Source: Protea cynaroides
Lineage: Eukaryota; Streptophyta; Magnoliopsida; Proteales; Proteaceae
Assembly (NCBI GenBank): GCA_028583415.1
Contig: CM053269.1
Span: 53,061,007-53,125,006, forward strand
Direction of reading: 5' to 3'
DNA length: 64,000 nucleotides
Shown: positions 37,087 to 59,239 of the stretch, piece after piece
Layout of the letters: every line of letters starts with the position of its first letter
How positions within the stretch are numbered: the stretch's first letter is position 1
The notes under the pieces: model-generated
Seen by the model: only the letters and a program-made list of their open reading frames with translations
Told to the model about the DNA's origin: nothing
The model's database searches: none
Made by a program: the position numbers and the translations under genes

Positions 37087-37732
37087 GGTAATTTCCATTA
37101 AAGATACTTAACGTTTTAAGAAATCATATCAGATGTATTTCACATTTTAAAAATCATATCAGAAGTACCTATTCTCATATTTCTAACATTAATTCTATTT
37201 AATGTTGGCATCCTCCAAGATAACCATTAGATCTATCTCAAACTTTTAGGGACTGATCATTTCTTGTTGAACTATCCTTATTTGGGGCATGATCATCGAC
37301 ACACATGTCAGAAAAGCAGCAAGTTGGGGTGCAGAGTTTTCACCGAAGGTGTGTACCATAGTCGAGATCTATGACTTAGTGATGAGCAACCGCCGATGAA
37401 GAAGGGTCACTGGAGAGGACAGGGGCAGAAGAGGGGTGGGCAATTGAGACAGCGATGAGCACATGGGAATCCGAGTGGTGAGTCGTTGCGGCAATGGGAT
37501 GGTGAGAGAGTGAATCAAAGGGGACCAAGAAAGTTAAGCTAAACAGGGATAAATTTGGAAGTACAAAAATAGAAGGTACCTCAAATGTAATATTTTTGAA
37601 ACGTCAGGTACCTTAGGTATAATTTCTCAAAACGCCAGGTACCTCTGGTATGATTTTTAAAACGTAAGGTAACTCTGGTATAATTTCTCAAAACGTCAGA
37701 TACCTCTAGTGTAATTTTTTGATAAAGACGTA
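37087..37732. mobile_element. Non-autonomous element with terminal subrepeats in inverted orientation
   Basis: The right end (about 37574-37720) is a tandem array of about five 30-32-bp units of the kind GGTACCTCTGGTATAATTTC TCAAAACGTCA. The left end (about 37089-37170) holds two such units in inverse orientation (AACGTTTTAAGAAATCATATC). The middle is unique and non-coding. This architecture is that of foldback-type or subrepeat-TIR elements. The exact termini and target duplication were not fixed. Confidence 0.65.
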
Positions 37733-39700
37733 AAAGAATAGAAGAATGATGAAGTGAGAAGACAGGCTAAGAATTCAAGCTTTATTTAGGGGTGTCAATG
37801 GGCCAGTTTGGGTCAATTTCAGTCTGGGTCGAATCGATCTCGGGTTTTATAGGAGCAATCCAAACAAATTCGGACTGTGGTGGGCTGTACACGTTAGTTA
37901 ACTGGTTATTTTGATGTCGGATTGTTTTCAAGCTGGATTAATGGAGTATTATCGGTCACCTATCAGTTCGGTTTTGGTTCACTATATGTATATGCAGTAA
38001 AAAAGTTGGATTAATGGGCTCTATTGGGCCATTATCGGATTGGTTGGGTTTCGATATTTGTTTCCTATATGTATATTCAATAAAATGTTTGCTGGGTGGA
38101 CTCTTATCAGTCTTGTCGGTTTTAGTCTTATTGATCTGATTTGGTTCGGACTTATCAATTAAATCCTGTCTAATAAGGTTTGGTTTATATGTTATTATTC
38201 AATTTGTTGAATGATGTAGATGTCTATTGCATAGTGAACATATGTTCGTATTTTCAGTAAAAATTTTGTAGTATTAAACACATACTAACATGTACGTATT
38301 AATGTCATATGTGTTTTTTTGAATTAGAATTTCAATCCCCGTATTGAAGTCTGATTGCCTTTAAAACACGTACATATCCGTGCCCAAATATTTATCGTTC
38401 CCGAACTTACTAACTATGGTCATGCCTAGGGACAAAAAGTGAGGAATGAAAGAATCACTCGGGATTCCCAGTTGTGAATACAGTGTAGTATCCACTTTGA
38501 AAGAAAGTTTTGGTTATCCATTTAATTATTTTGATCCCCATTAAGATCCAGTTGGTGAAGGAAAAAAAATCGCCTCATGTTGTCTATTTTATCCAGTCTT
38601 GATCTAACGTTTGGATTTCATCGGATGCACATACCGAGGTATTGTATATGTATTAGAAGAACTATAACTGTTGGATCACCGTTGAATTCTCTCCAACAAC
38701 GGAAGACGATTTGAATCCGCCATAAAATGTGATTCCCGGTATATAGATGAAACCATGCATGGGTGGCTGTTGGGTTTAGTTTGGAATACCAAAACCATCA
38801 ACTAAATCACATCATTTGCATTTAGTCTAAATGCAACCATTTTGTTATAAAGGATAAAGAATGTAAAAAAGCTATTTTTCATAACCAATTTTTTTTTTTT
38901 TTTTTTTTTTTGGGGTTCCTAGAACAAGTATTTTTATTAGAACAATTTTTTCTTTTTATTTTAGCAAAAGCATTTTTAATTAACAAATCCTTTCCCTTTG
39001 TATATGAAATTCCGTAATTGTCCTTTCCCGTTCTTGTGTCGTACGTCTTTGGTCTTTTCGACCAAAGTGGGGAGGGAATCACAAATGGTATCGAATCAAG
39101 AAATGAATAGAGTTTTAAGTTGGATTGTACCAAAGAATCCCTCTCTTTTTTTCATTGACGATAATCTTTATTGACAATCAACCGATCTTTTGGGGTTTTC
39201 CACACTGTAAGTGTGGGGAAATCTCTCACGTAACATCAATGATAAAACAGACAATGGTTATCCATTGAAGATCTATGTCATCATAGAGAGTAAAGAGTGT
39301 GTACAAGATGTTATGATAAGGATGTGAGGAAAGTCTAATATGGACAAAAAAAACTTGTTTCTATCCAGTTTTTTCATTCATAATCCAACGATTGAAATTC
39401 ACCCGACCTACATACCAATGCATTAATATACCTACCGAATGAAGCCTGAAATCCCTCCACGATCCAATCCTAACATGGCTCACGGGCTTGGATTTTTTTA
39501 ATTAAAATACATCTTTAAAACGAAATTGACTAAAAATAGAAGACGTTAAATGTTGCTTCAGACAAAGCGTAATAGGACAGAGGGGTGAGACGTACGTTTC
39601 AGACTTCGGACTCTACGAAGTACGAAGATAGTTGGTATGGACTAAATATATGAAATAAAGAAAAAGGTATTTAAATCGTCTCCTATAGTAGGAAGATTTC
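37733..39700. other. Intergenic, degenerate repeats
   Basis: AGGGGTGTCAA at 37788-37798 is the end motif of the hAT-like element seen at 30842, but no partner end was found. TTGGGTC/GGATTG-type wording continues to about 38200. A T-run is at 38887-38911. A short hairpin, TTCCACACT..AGTGTGG, lies at about 39197-39217. No gene. Confidence 0.4.
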
Positions 39701-41376
39701 AACCGGAATCCAAAGGCTGGAGTGTGCTGGATGAAATCGAATCCTTGGCAGCCGGAACTACTGCCGGAGAAGATTTCTATACAAGAAAAAAAACAACAAA
39801 AAAAACCAAAAGGGTAAATTCGTCAAGAAAAAAGAATACCGCAAACACGCACGTGCGACTAACCTTATTTCTTTCTCTTACCAATCCATCGAACGCAGAA
39901 GGAGAGAGAAAGAGAGAGACACGAGACGCGTTAGGACAGAGAGAGTGGTAAGACGCGCCTCCTGTTGACACTTGGCTTAAACGTGTTACCTGGCCGTGGT
40001 CTCGCATCTTCTGAGCCGGACTTGAATTACAGTATAAAATCTAGCTAAATTGACCAAACCCAAATCCCCACTGTGGGGACCACTTTTCCCGTGGATAACG
40101 ACGATTAGAATAGAAACGGAGTCGCGCTGCTGAGGTTTTGAGGTCTGAGCAGTGTGCCATCCCCAACTATATATATATAAGAACCGTTCTACTGAATCTG
40201 TTGTCACAGTCAGGGCCTCCTTCCTTTGTTCTTCTTGGAAGAGAGGTTCATTGGGCAGATGGTCTTAGAAGTTTCAGAAGCTCGTCAATGGCCGTTGTCA
40301 AGAATGATTTGCAGTTCCAGTAATGCAGTTTGAGTTCGGTCATCAGCTACCTGGACGGATAATCATATTAATCTCTGATCCAAGTCGAAATTTTGTTATT
40401 TATCGAGAGAGGAAAATCTAGTAAGGTACAAGCTGTTTACACTTTAATTTTTCTTTTAGAGAATCATTTTTTTTTTCCATTCTAATGCTTGAGAAGGTTT
40501 CGGCAATGGATTTTGGTCGATCACTGTTGTGATCATATCTTCGTGAATATCGTCAGTCACTCACCTTGAATAGTGATATAAACACATCGAAATTTAATTT
40601 TTTTTTTTTTTTTTTTTTTTTTTACAAGAAGATCTACTGTTTTGAAATCTCTGGAAGTAGGTACAGGATTCCCGCTCTGAACCAAAGGTTTCTTCTTTTT
40701 TTTTTTCCTACTATTTTGTGGCCAAACGATCTTCAACAGTTGATTTGTTTATTTGTTTAAGCTTATGTCAACATTTCAATGAAAAAAGTAGGTAGAATGA
40801 GGACTTTTTGATTGTGGTGTCAATGTCTATGACACCACTTCAGATTAATAATTGTGATGTTTTGTACTTAATAACACTGAATTGGAAATCTTGAGCAAAA
40901 TTACGGCCATGACTTTTCTATTTTGGAATTTTTTTAGTACTTGATACTTGGTAGTTAGGTCAAATTATTTATTATAGTCGAAATTTATGGGGATAGAAGA
41001 AATCATCCGATCGCAAATCTCCAACTAAAAAAGGGAAAGTTGCTTTCGATTTTCTATTTCAAATCCATTGATTCATTCCAGCTTTTTTTTTTTTAAAGCT
41101 TATGTGAAAATCACGCTGCTCAACTTTCATTCTTCCTCTTTTGTGATCTTCATCTTGGGGATGATCTGCCGGACCTAATAAATCTTAAAAAGTTGAAATT
41201 CAGAATGAGATCTTTTTCCAGATTGGACGACCATACCCATTTTGCATGTAAGCCACGTATGTTGCAATCGTAACCGTTAGATTTTAACCTTCTTTGTTTT
41301 CATCTGAAGAAAAACACTACCTTCCACTTCTCTCCGTGTGTGAGTACATGCAGAAGACCGCAACCCAGGAAGGAAG
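39701..41376 (+). promoter_or_regulatory. ABI5 upstream region with G-box/ABRE core
   Basis: A palindromic CGCACGTGCG at 39848-39857 contains CACGTG, the G-box/ABRE core, about 1.5 kb before the ABI5 start. ACGTG cores recur near 39979. TATATATATAAG at about 40169 is a TATA candidate, but a start of transcription cannot be fixed. Known ABI5 promoters are bound at such cores by HY5 and by ABI5 itself; function here is inference. A T-run lies at 40599-40623. Confidence 0.4.
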
Positions 41377-49811
<8,435 letters not shown>

Positions 49812-50531
49812 GACCAATTATGTTTGGCACCGGATTCTAATAATTTAACAGTGATGTATTTCACATACCAGAATCTTCATGTTTCAGTGGTGTTTGGTAA
49901 TTGGGACAAGTGGGAAGTTGCACATATATATTATTACTATCATAACTAGTTTTCACTTTAGTATGGCCTCCTCCTCTTCCTCTTATATACAGAAATGGGT
50001 AGGTTTGAATTAGTTATTACTGTTAAGTATGTGTGTACATATTTCAGTCTGTCTGAACCCAGTAAGCTGGGAAAAGTACTAAAGAGGTGTCATTGATTAG
50101 TAGTCAGTTTCACATGATCGGTTATTTCTCTGGTTCATTTTTAGAACACTAAACAGGTTTATAATTAAGGTCTTGATCCATGTGAACCACAAGATAATTC
50201 GGTGGCTAAACCTAGATGTTACCATGTGGGGTAACAGATCTCTCCTTTGCAAGGGCACTATGATCCATTTTGTTTTTGAATGACACTCTGATGGCTATAC
50301 AAGTATCTTACAAGTATATTACTCAAGGTACTAATTAAGAGCTCAACAGAGGCTCTGCCCTACAGGGTAAAATGTTATGTACACACATCGGAAATTTTCA
50401 ATTAGTTTTGTTAAAGTAAATATTGAATAGATAAAGTAAATATTGAATAGATAATTGTGTACACTCAAACCCAATATTGGGTTATCATATAGTTTTCCGA
50501 AATACCTCTATTTTATGGGAAACTGGATCTC

Positions 50532-50579
<48 letters not shown>

Positions 50580-50681
50580 AAAGAGAGAGAATGAAAATGA
50601 AAATTAGAGGATAGGACCTGACATCATATCATTGGTACTTCATGTGTGGATTTTATTTTTTTTTGTTGTGGACCTTCTGGC
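49812..50681. other. ABI5 3' flank and intergenic DNA
   Basis: The ABI5 3' UTR should occupy the first few hundred bases. A 20-bp direct repeat AAGTAAATATTGAATAGATA is tandem at about 50412-50452. A (TA)n tract lies at 50538-50573. No gene. Confidence 0.5.
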
Positions 50682-50840
50682 GGAAAAAGATCGTTTCCAG
50701 TCATCCAGTCCGTCCAATAGTGGACGGATGGACTGGATTTTAAAGACACGTCTCCCAATGTATTGGTATGTATGTCTTCTACATCTAGTTTGTCCGTTTG
50801 CGACTGGACGAACTAGACGGATTGGAGACGATCTTAATCC
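50682..50840. mobile_element. Small Mutator-type MITE (159 bp)
   Basis: Flanked by a perfect 9-bp duplication CCTTCTGGC (50673-50681, 50841-50849). Inverted ends GGAAAAAGATCGTTTCC and GGATTAAGATCGTCTCC match at 14 of 17. The subterminal parts CAGTCCGTCC/GGACGGATGG and GACGAACTAGAC are also self-complementary. The terminus resembles that of the 244-bp MITEs. Confidence 0.88.
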
Positions 50841-50849
50841 CCTTCTGGC

Positions 50850-52551
50850 AATGGTTACAGATCACATCAGCCACTTTCTAACATGATTGATATCATAACC
50901 AACCCACACTTCTTTTGAGTGAGGTAGTCCCAAAACCTCCCCAAGCTAGTCTATGTGGGATTGGGGGAGGAAGACAGGACATAACTCCATCGTTCAATCT
51001 CTGAATGGGACTCTACATCCCTGAAGCCCTAGATCCTTCCCGGGTAGAGGTTTTAAAACTGGTTCAAACCGAATCAGCCCAACTCAACTTGGATCGAATC
51101 GAAACGAAATTTATTGAGCAATATTGGAATGTGTTTTATAGAACCTGGTGAAAAAACAAAAACCAAACTAGACCGACTGATAAGCCCGAAGCACCTGACC
51201 CAGTATGCCTATTCCAAAACTGAACTAATCTGATAATGGACCAGTAAGAGCCCATTAACGCAAATTTTACTAAATATATATGTAAGAAATCGAAACCCAA
51301 ACTGAACCAGCTCAATAGAACCTCTATATATATATACTCTATATATATATATATATATATAAATCGAAATCGAACCAATAAGAAGTAAGAACTGTGAAAC
51401 TGAGGCTGAGACCAGTCGATGTGGGATCAGGGGAAGAGAAACTCTATGAGACCGTGACACTTAGGCTTTGGCTAAGTTTAGTTGAAAACGCCATTAGAAG
51501 CAAAGTTAAGATCTAACAGTCACCGGTGGTGAATGCAAGGAGCAACAGAAGAAAAGACACCCTAGATATAATTTTAAGAAGAGTTGTTCCACTGGATAGA
51601 AAAGTTGGGAGGAAACTCCACCTAACAATGGTCGCCAGCATTCAACAAGGCAGCCTCTGCAGATTGGGAGCTTTTCACATAAGTTATGGCCTCTGAAGAT
51701 TGGGAGTTTTTTTTGAACATTTAGAAGTCATGTCATCTGTTATTGCTAATGCTGAGTTTGTCTAGTGCCCCCTCTAATGTGACCATGGTTGAAGGTATCT
51801 AGATTGGCCAGTCGATTCATATCAATATGGTATCTATTGATATCAGTCTCGTATCAACTTCCCATTGATTCCATACACTGATCAGACCGATTTTAGACAT
51901 AACCAATAACATATCCGATCCCTGGATTTAAAACCTTGAATGTGATGGATGACAGAATGCTATCCCCCCAAAAAAGAGCCTTTAATTTGTATACAACCAA
52001 AGAGCATTCTGGAATATAAAAAATTGAGAGACCTGCCGCAAGAATTCCCTCGGAGCCTTTAAGCTGCGTAGGATGTTCCGGTCACGCCACACCATCTTTG
52101 TGTGGGCTGTACTGGAGATCGCATGGAGTACTCTTCCACACCACTAACTGTAGGGTGGAGGTAGATCATAAACACAACCAAAAAACAAAAATGAAACAAA
52201 TTCTCTTGAAGCAGCAGTTGCAGAAGTGCTCTAAGACTCATATTACACTCTTCAAACACAGTGAAAAGCAGGTCTACAACACAGATATGTTCAAATACAG
52301 TACAACGCATCATACATACTGCCATTATATATAGATCAAATGGATAACATAATATGAGCCTGTTATTTTTATCAGAACACGTCCCATGAGATATTTTTAA
52401 ATTCTGTAACCAACCCAAACTGAGAATCTTGGAAAGCAGTTTTTCCTATTTTCTGCTCATCCTCCAAGAAAATCTCAACAGGTGGGTGGCTCAACCTGTT
52501 CAGCTGGAGATAATACACTTTATGTCCAGCCATGAGTTCCTTACACAGGTA
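50850..52551. other. Intergenic between ABI5 and ACR11 (tail to tail)
   Basis: AACCGAATC/ATCGAAACC degenerate wording and (TA)n runs occupy about 51050-51480. TATC-rich degenerate wording lies at 51790-51910. The last part is the 3' UTR region of ACR11. No other gene. Confidence 0.45.
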
Positions 52552-55500
52552 TCAGTAACTATCTTCATCTGTCTCAGGCCTTCGAAGGTAGTAACGCAGA
52601 CAGTTCGTCAAGACCTGCATGTTCACACACCAAAAAAAAAAAAAGGGAGAGAGGGGGTCTTTCCATGAGGAAGAACGGAAATTTATAGGCTCAAATTAAA
52701 AGCTCTACAATTAATCAGAAAACTCGAGTCAATTTCATCCAGTAGAAATCACTATCAATCCAAACAAGCACACAGGTGCCCAGAGACTCCATCAAACGCT
52801 TTACCAGACACAACTTCAGTTTAGTACTAGCCCAGTTCTAAAATTTACTTCACCTAATTGTCTGTCTACTCACACACAGACAGAGAAAACAGAACTAAAT
52901 TCAAGATAGTCCAGTTTTAACTTTAACGGATTATTTAAATCTTAAAACACTTATAACTTCGTGGTATTGGCTCCATCCATTTTTATGCAATAGGATTTCT
53001 GATCAAGCCCAGCACAACTTTATCTTTCAACAGGACCAGTCAAATTTCAGACCAAAATGACTAAAACAAACCGGATTTTCAAAATGAAGCCTTTATTGAG
53101 CATAGTGTTACAGCACGAAGTTTCAACTAAAAGGAAATGAACTTTACAATTGACATAATTACCCAATGCTTTTTCAAGTTAATTTTGTTGATCTTCATTG
53201 GTTGATATTTCTGTAATCCCATTTGCAGAACCAACAAGGTATGAAAGCAAGCAAGAAATGTCAAGATCCAATTCTTGGCTAAAAGCATAACAATGTAGCA
53301 GGTAGCAGTAACAATTTGTTGAGCCAATCTAGTGAATGTAAAAGATTCAGAAAATTCCTTCATGATTTCAAGAATTTCAAGAACACCTTTTATAGGAATG
53401 CCGCTCAAAAGGTTCCAGTACCCAATGAATAATTCTTCTCTCCAACTTATTCCTTTTCTCCATATTTACAAATAAAAAGTTTTTTTTTCCCCTCTTGACC
53501 CAAAATTATGGCCTCCAAGTATATACCAGTTAAAGAGAAAAGCCATTTAGTTGCCAAACTACAATGGCCCCAATTCATGTACATAAATTGGAGGAGGCAA
53601 CTATAGCCTTAGATCCTGATGGTTTACCTGAGACAATGAACTGTTTAGCGCTGCCCCTCTGTAGTTGACATGAAATTTATCTTTGGCAACCAATCCCTGT
53701 TAGATGAGAGGAAGTATTATAATTAATGGAAAAAAAAAAAAAAAAAGGAACGAAGAGTAGATACAATTGCATACATACTTCTGTGTCAATCTCTGCTGAT
53801 TCCACATTGATATTAATATCAGCCATGATCTTGATGATTTCCACTAACAGGCCTGGTCGATCTGCTGTCTCTATATAAAGCAAGCTGGCAGAAAGGTGCA
53901 AAACATTAATACTTAAAACTGTTCCCATAAATGATGGCAAAGTTCTCCACATTTTCCTACACATAATTGTTCAGCAACTCGGTTAAAGATTATATTATAA
54001 ATATTTGAAATCATTATCTTCAGAAATAACAAACCTTCTCTTAGGTCCTTCCTCCTTAACATGTATGTGAGTTGCAAAATCAACATCAAGCTGCCAATGA
54101 CAAAACAAATATCAAGATCCAGTTGTTCTAGAGACATCTCAGAAATATAAAAAGTCTTTGCAGAACATGAGTCAACCATTGAATAAGAACTTCCACTATC
54201 AGAATTCAGTTGAACCAAATATTTAAACAATCAATAAGTAAATTATTTCAAGACAACTAGATATTTTTCATTTCAAGCATGAATCCCATTCACAAAATAT
54301 GCTTGATGCCATGCAACCATCAGATAAGCAGATCAATCAGCTTCCAGGTTCATTGGAGATCATCCCTTAACTACCAAGCAAGCAATGTGAGAAATTATAA
54401 TTTAACCAACAAATCAACAGACCTGCACAGGCACTGTACTGGATGCAGTTCAAACAAACCAAGTGGCATAAACATGCATCGGCACATGAGAGACCAACAT
54501 TTCAGTCAAAGTAGAGAACAGTCAGTCTTCCTTCAGTGTTTCATATTTAAATAGATGTTAGTGGTCAAACAACATGGAAGATGTTCAAATTATATCAGGT
54601 TGCCATTTGATTAAAAGTTTATTTAGTTGGTAGTCAAGGTTACGAAAACCTGGTTCAAACCTAAATGCGTGGCAAACTGTCAAAATTGACTCCGTTTCAG
54701 CACATTTTGGTGGTCAAACAGTTGAATTTTCCTTGAAATTTCAGGGCAAGACTATTTAAGCATGATTACACATATTCAAAGCATTAGATTGCCAACACAC
54801 ACACAAACAGTATTTTAGCTTCAGACCCTAGGTTTAGTGTATGTTGTAGACTACTATATCCTTTCCCTTATATAATCTATGGGAAAGAGGTTTCCTGTCC
54901 GGCAATTTGTCTTTGTGTGTGGCGGGGGGGGGAGTAATAACCACATAGTCAGGTTTACAGCCCTTAGATTGTGCATTTTAATATGGACCATTGGATGATA
55001 TGAAGCATTTCTTTCTTCTTTCTTTCTTTCCTTCCTTTATAGAGGAAAAATAAAAGAAATACACTATAAATTAAGTAAGAATGAAGTTTGACCTTTGGAG
55101 GGAATGAGTGTATAGGCTGGACTCTCGAGATTTGATCTTTGAGAGAGAGAGAGAGAGAGAGAGAAAGTGGCTATTCTGCTTTGAATCTGCTAAAATACTT
55201 TGGATTTGTTCGCTTTCTGAGGCACTAGAGACTGTAACATTTTGGTTGGTGGGTTTCATGGTGGTGTTGTGTTCCGTGGGGTTAACAGAGGCAAATTCTT
55301 CAATTCAGGTCACTTGGATGAATATAAGGGTAATTAAAAGAGAAAATGGGAATGAAACATAAGGGTAGTTTTGGTAGAAAAATAAGTATTCATTAATGCC
55401 TCCTATCATCCAATGGTCCATATTAAACTGTAATATTTTGGATTTGTTCGCTTTCTGAGGCACTAGAGACTGTAACATTTTGGTTGGTGGGTTTCATGGT

Positions 55501-58500
55501 GGTGTTGTGTTCCGTGGGGTTAACAGAGGCAAATTCTTCAATTCGGGTCACTCGGATGAATATAAGGGTAATTAAAAGAGAAAATGGGAATGAAACATAA
55601 GGGTAGTTTTGGTAGAAAAATAAGTATTCATTAATGCCTCCTATCATCCAATGGTCCATATTAAACTGTACAATCTAGGACTGTAAACCCGGCTGCGTGG
55701 TTACTACTCCCCTCACACAGCCAGACAGGAAACCTTTTCCCATAATCTAATTTACACAAAATTTAGTACTAGAACATACAACATTCAATAAAAGAAATTG
55801 AAATATTGTACTAAAAATGAAGGAGGAAAACCGTTTAACAGTACACCAATGTCACAAAGTGCCACATGTTCCATGTTAATAAATATAGCTTTATAAGTTG
55901 CATGTTACTTTTTGAGTTTCGACACTCCTATGCCTATTTCAGTCCCAAATAAAGTTCCAAAGAGGCTCGAAACCACTAAAAGATTGTAACTAACTTTTTA
56001 CATTAATTAAGACTCCTAAAACAACAATAAAACTATTTCTTAATCTTTCCCTATGCCTTATTTTTTCCCCTAATTTAAAAGTATTCTTATTAACTTTTTA
56101 AAAACTACTATTACCTAAACCCATTAACAAAAATTAATTAAGGAACAACACATTAATATTCACTATCAGTTGAAAACACATCACAATACTTTCATAAATT
56201 TCAAATAAAATCAGAAAATTTTACCCTATTTTTCTTAATTTTAGGGATATGAAATATCCAATAATAAAAAGTTTTGACAGAGAATAAATCCTAACTCCGT
56301 GAAGTCATAGATCAGCCAATATTGGTGACTAATAAATAAAAAATCTGCAGGCCCTTCAACATATATTTACTCTATTTTTTTAGAATATATCTTCCAGAAA
56401 ATCAAATTTTCAAAACTAAAAAATTAAAAAATTAAAAAATCAAATCCGACACCATTAAGTTAGATTGGCTTGAAGGTCAACCAATACATATTTACCTTAT
56501 TTTTTGTAAAAGTTAATTTCAAGAAAAAGAGTTTACCTTTAAATTCGAATATTACACAAATCTTGACTCAAATCCAGCCGAAGAATGATGTAGATGCGTT
56601 GTACTACTTCACAATGGCTTGATACAGCCAACGATTGACGCAATTTGGCAAAAATCCAGAGTTCTAGGAATTCCTCAAAATTGAAATGGGGCATTTGGTT
56701 GAAATTTCGATTGCAATTAAATTGAAATGTGCCTGTTTATATCGTTTTGCCGAAACAACCGAAACCTTCAGATCATTCTGGCATTTTAACCGAAATTTCA
56801 GTCATTTCGACATTTCAACTGAAATTTCAATCAACTACAGTTTCGTTTCAAGTCATGTCGAAACTTGAAACTGATACATACCACTTAAATAACCTTGGAA
56901 GACCATCGATAGGGCTGAGCCAATTTGATGAACCTCTTTAGCGTATATAATCAAAATTCCATATTGCATTGCTACAAAAAATTGTTTTTTCTTTTAAACA
57001 TATCCTCCTAGAGGCTTCACCAACATCAAGAAAAACAGAAGCCCTATCTCAGTAAACTATTTAATCCTCAAAAATGGAGAACTCTAGGGGCCTCTACATT
57101 TCAAACTGGTTTTCTTCAAGGAATCACTAAATTGCCCCTTTATATCGTACTGGAAAAGGACAACTAGCCATTCAAGTCCAGATATAAAACATGAGAACCT
57201 GGCAGTTTAATGCTGGAGTAACCAATAGAGCATCATATGGAATATTTGGAAAGGAAACAAGCAGGCAAAAAGATGAAATATTAGATGTGTAACTAAAATT
57301 AAGACCTTCTTCTGTGGTGCTTTAATTCCGAAAGCCTCACCCATTGCAAGCCGTTCGCTAGATTCCTATCAATCAATCAATAAATAAATAAATACTCAAG
57401 AAAAATATGGAGATATGCTAAGAAAAATAAAAAGTTAGCAAGCCAAATTCCAATGTACCGGATGATACTGCAAAAGGTTGTTAATGATGGTAAGCCTAAT
57501 TCTCTCTAGCATACCAGGATCCTCAACTTTGCGGCCAGTGCCCCTAGCATGTTAACCAAAAGATTCAAAAACAGCTACGCTGAGAAACACTACTAACTAC
57601 TAAAAAAATAATATGCCACCAGCAACATCTGTTAACAATTACACCGTCATTATATTTCTCCAAAATGACATTCACATAGGAAGCACAATGCTATGCATCC
57701 ATTCATTAAAAAGGAAGAAGAATACAGGAAAGCAGCAATCCTTTTAAATTGCCACATCCAACACATGCCACAAAGACATGAGAAGACACATTTATCATAT
57801 GAAAATAGTAATTAACCTCTCTGACTCTTTTCCGTCAGTCATTAACTTTCACATGTATCTCTTACTGTGAACTTAGATAAGGTTGACTTAATCTATTCCT
57901 TTCCTTGCCCTGATAAGTCCAACCATTTCATTCAGAGATTCAGCCTCAGGTGCATCCACCCCTGATTGGGTGTCCCTCAATCGATTTCTCATTCAAATTT
58001 AATACATAAAGCCCAACACCTAATGGATGGGTTTCATTCATAAACCAAAAGAAAAATTTCATGAAGTTGTGTATGGAACACAGAAGTACAAAAGCCATGC
58101 TTTTATTCGAGTTGCTTGCATCACTGCATGTATTGGAATTGTAAAAATGAGAGACGTCTTTGTCGTTAATTGATAATACTGAAGAGAAGCATCACAAAGA
58201 GAAGCAAAATAGACCTTAAGGAACATTGGTGTTAGATCTGGAAGATTGCAAATCCAAGCAATGCCACGAAACCATGATATTTGCAGCAGATTGCATTCAT
58301 CTCTATTCTTCTGTAAGCTCCATGGACTATCACACGTATACTAAACAATTAAAATAGAACTTACAACTGAGTAATGAAGAATTTTGTTTGCTTGACTGAT
58401 CCCTCTGTTGTAACAGTTCCTTTTGTCACATCCAAGCCCAAATCTTTAAGGGCCTTCATCTGTCATGATAAACCAAGATAAATCAAGATTCAAGAACTTC

Positions 58501-59239
58501 ATATCTTGACATGGACCAAATAATTCAAAATGAATCAACGGTAAATAAGCATTAAAGCTTCAACTATGGCAATATCTTCAGTATACCATCAATGACCTGG
58601 AGTGTGCTACTACAAACACAGTTGGCAACGTACTCATTTTTTGACATTTAGAATCCAATACCAATCATAAAACTATAGTTTTAGCTGCATACTTAACGGA
58701 AATTGGATAGATTAGGTTTTAGCCAAATAAAGAGACAATGGAGATGGAAGACCCATAACATCCATGACAGTCAAATAATTCTTTATAAACTTTTACCTAT
58801 CAGGAGAGAAACTAGAAGAGGAACTTCCCTATTGTTTTCCTTGCCCCCAAATTTGGTACAATAATAAGTAATCAAAGTTTGGACAATTTCTGGAAAATAT
58901 ACAGAATAAACGACAAAGCCAGAGCATCAAGAGTATTCCTACAGATCAATCACATCCTAAGGGCAGAAGTGTCTGAAAAACTTATTGGAACTTTGTATGC
59001 GTAGCAAATTAATAAACACAGACAAACAATATTATACAATTTGGGAATTTTTCTTGTTTTACAAGCAATGCAATGTTTCATCAAGTGATTCAACAGAGTC
59101 AGCAAAGTAACTCCACCGTGTCAATAAGAGCTCCAAGGCGATCTCCAAAACTAAGTTGTACAATTGTTGCATCAGAATCTGAATCTTGATCAATCAAAAC
59201 CATTGGCATGGGAACAGTATCAGCATCCTGATCTGACTT
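52552..59239 (-). CDS. ACR11: ACT-domain repeat protein ACR11, 5' exon not seen
   Basis: A plastid protein with two ACT-type ligand-binding domains; Arabidopsis ACR11 has been linked to ferredoxin-dependent glutamate synthase and defence/redox homeostasis. Exons on minus: 59117-59239, 58365-58459, 57459-57543, 57306-57365, 54035-54090, 53779-53884, 53628-53696, 52552-52614. All junctions are in phase, giving 218 aa up to the stop. The first ACT domain begins ATIVQLSFGDRLGALIDT; the second has SLLYIETADRPGLLVEI and INVESAEIDTEGLVAKDKF; the end is LRRPETDEDSY. Wording fits ACR11 rather than ACR12 (from memory of both). About 70 residues including the transit peptide are missing. The first visible exon opens with an acceptor (TTTGCAG), so exon 1 lies further right, probably beyond the window, past an LTR-filled intron. 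Confidence 0.92.
54879..55743. mobile_element. Long-TIR MITE-like element with internal duplication, in an ACR11 intron
   Basis: The ends ATGGGAAAGAGGTTTCCTGT and the inverse of GGTTTCC..CCCAT pair. Complementarity continues for about 100 bp through GTAATAACCACATAGTC and AATATGGACCATTGGATGAT. AATCT flanks both ends (54874-54878, 55744-55748). Inside, a 238-bp unit is tandemly doubled. No transposase. Confidence 0.8.
55196..55673. repeat. Tandem duplication, 238-bp period, near identical
   Basis: Two copies starting TTGGATTTGTTCGCTTTCTG (55200 and 55438) differ at only about two bases over 230, for example CAGGTCACTTGG against CGGGTCACTCGG. A (GA)n tract precedes the first copy (55139-55164). 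Confidence 0.92.
56650..56890. repeat. GAAATTTC-rich degenerate repeat in an ACR11 intron
   Basis: The palindromic word GAAATTTC and variants (CCGAAATTTCAG, TTTCGACATTTC) recur about eight times in 200 bp. It is a diffuse, non-coding repeat type common in plant introns. Its ends could not be set. Confidence 0.5.
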
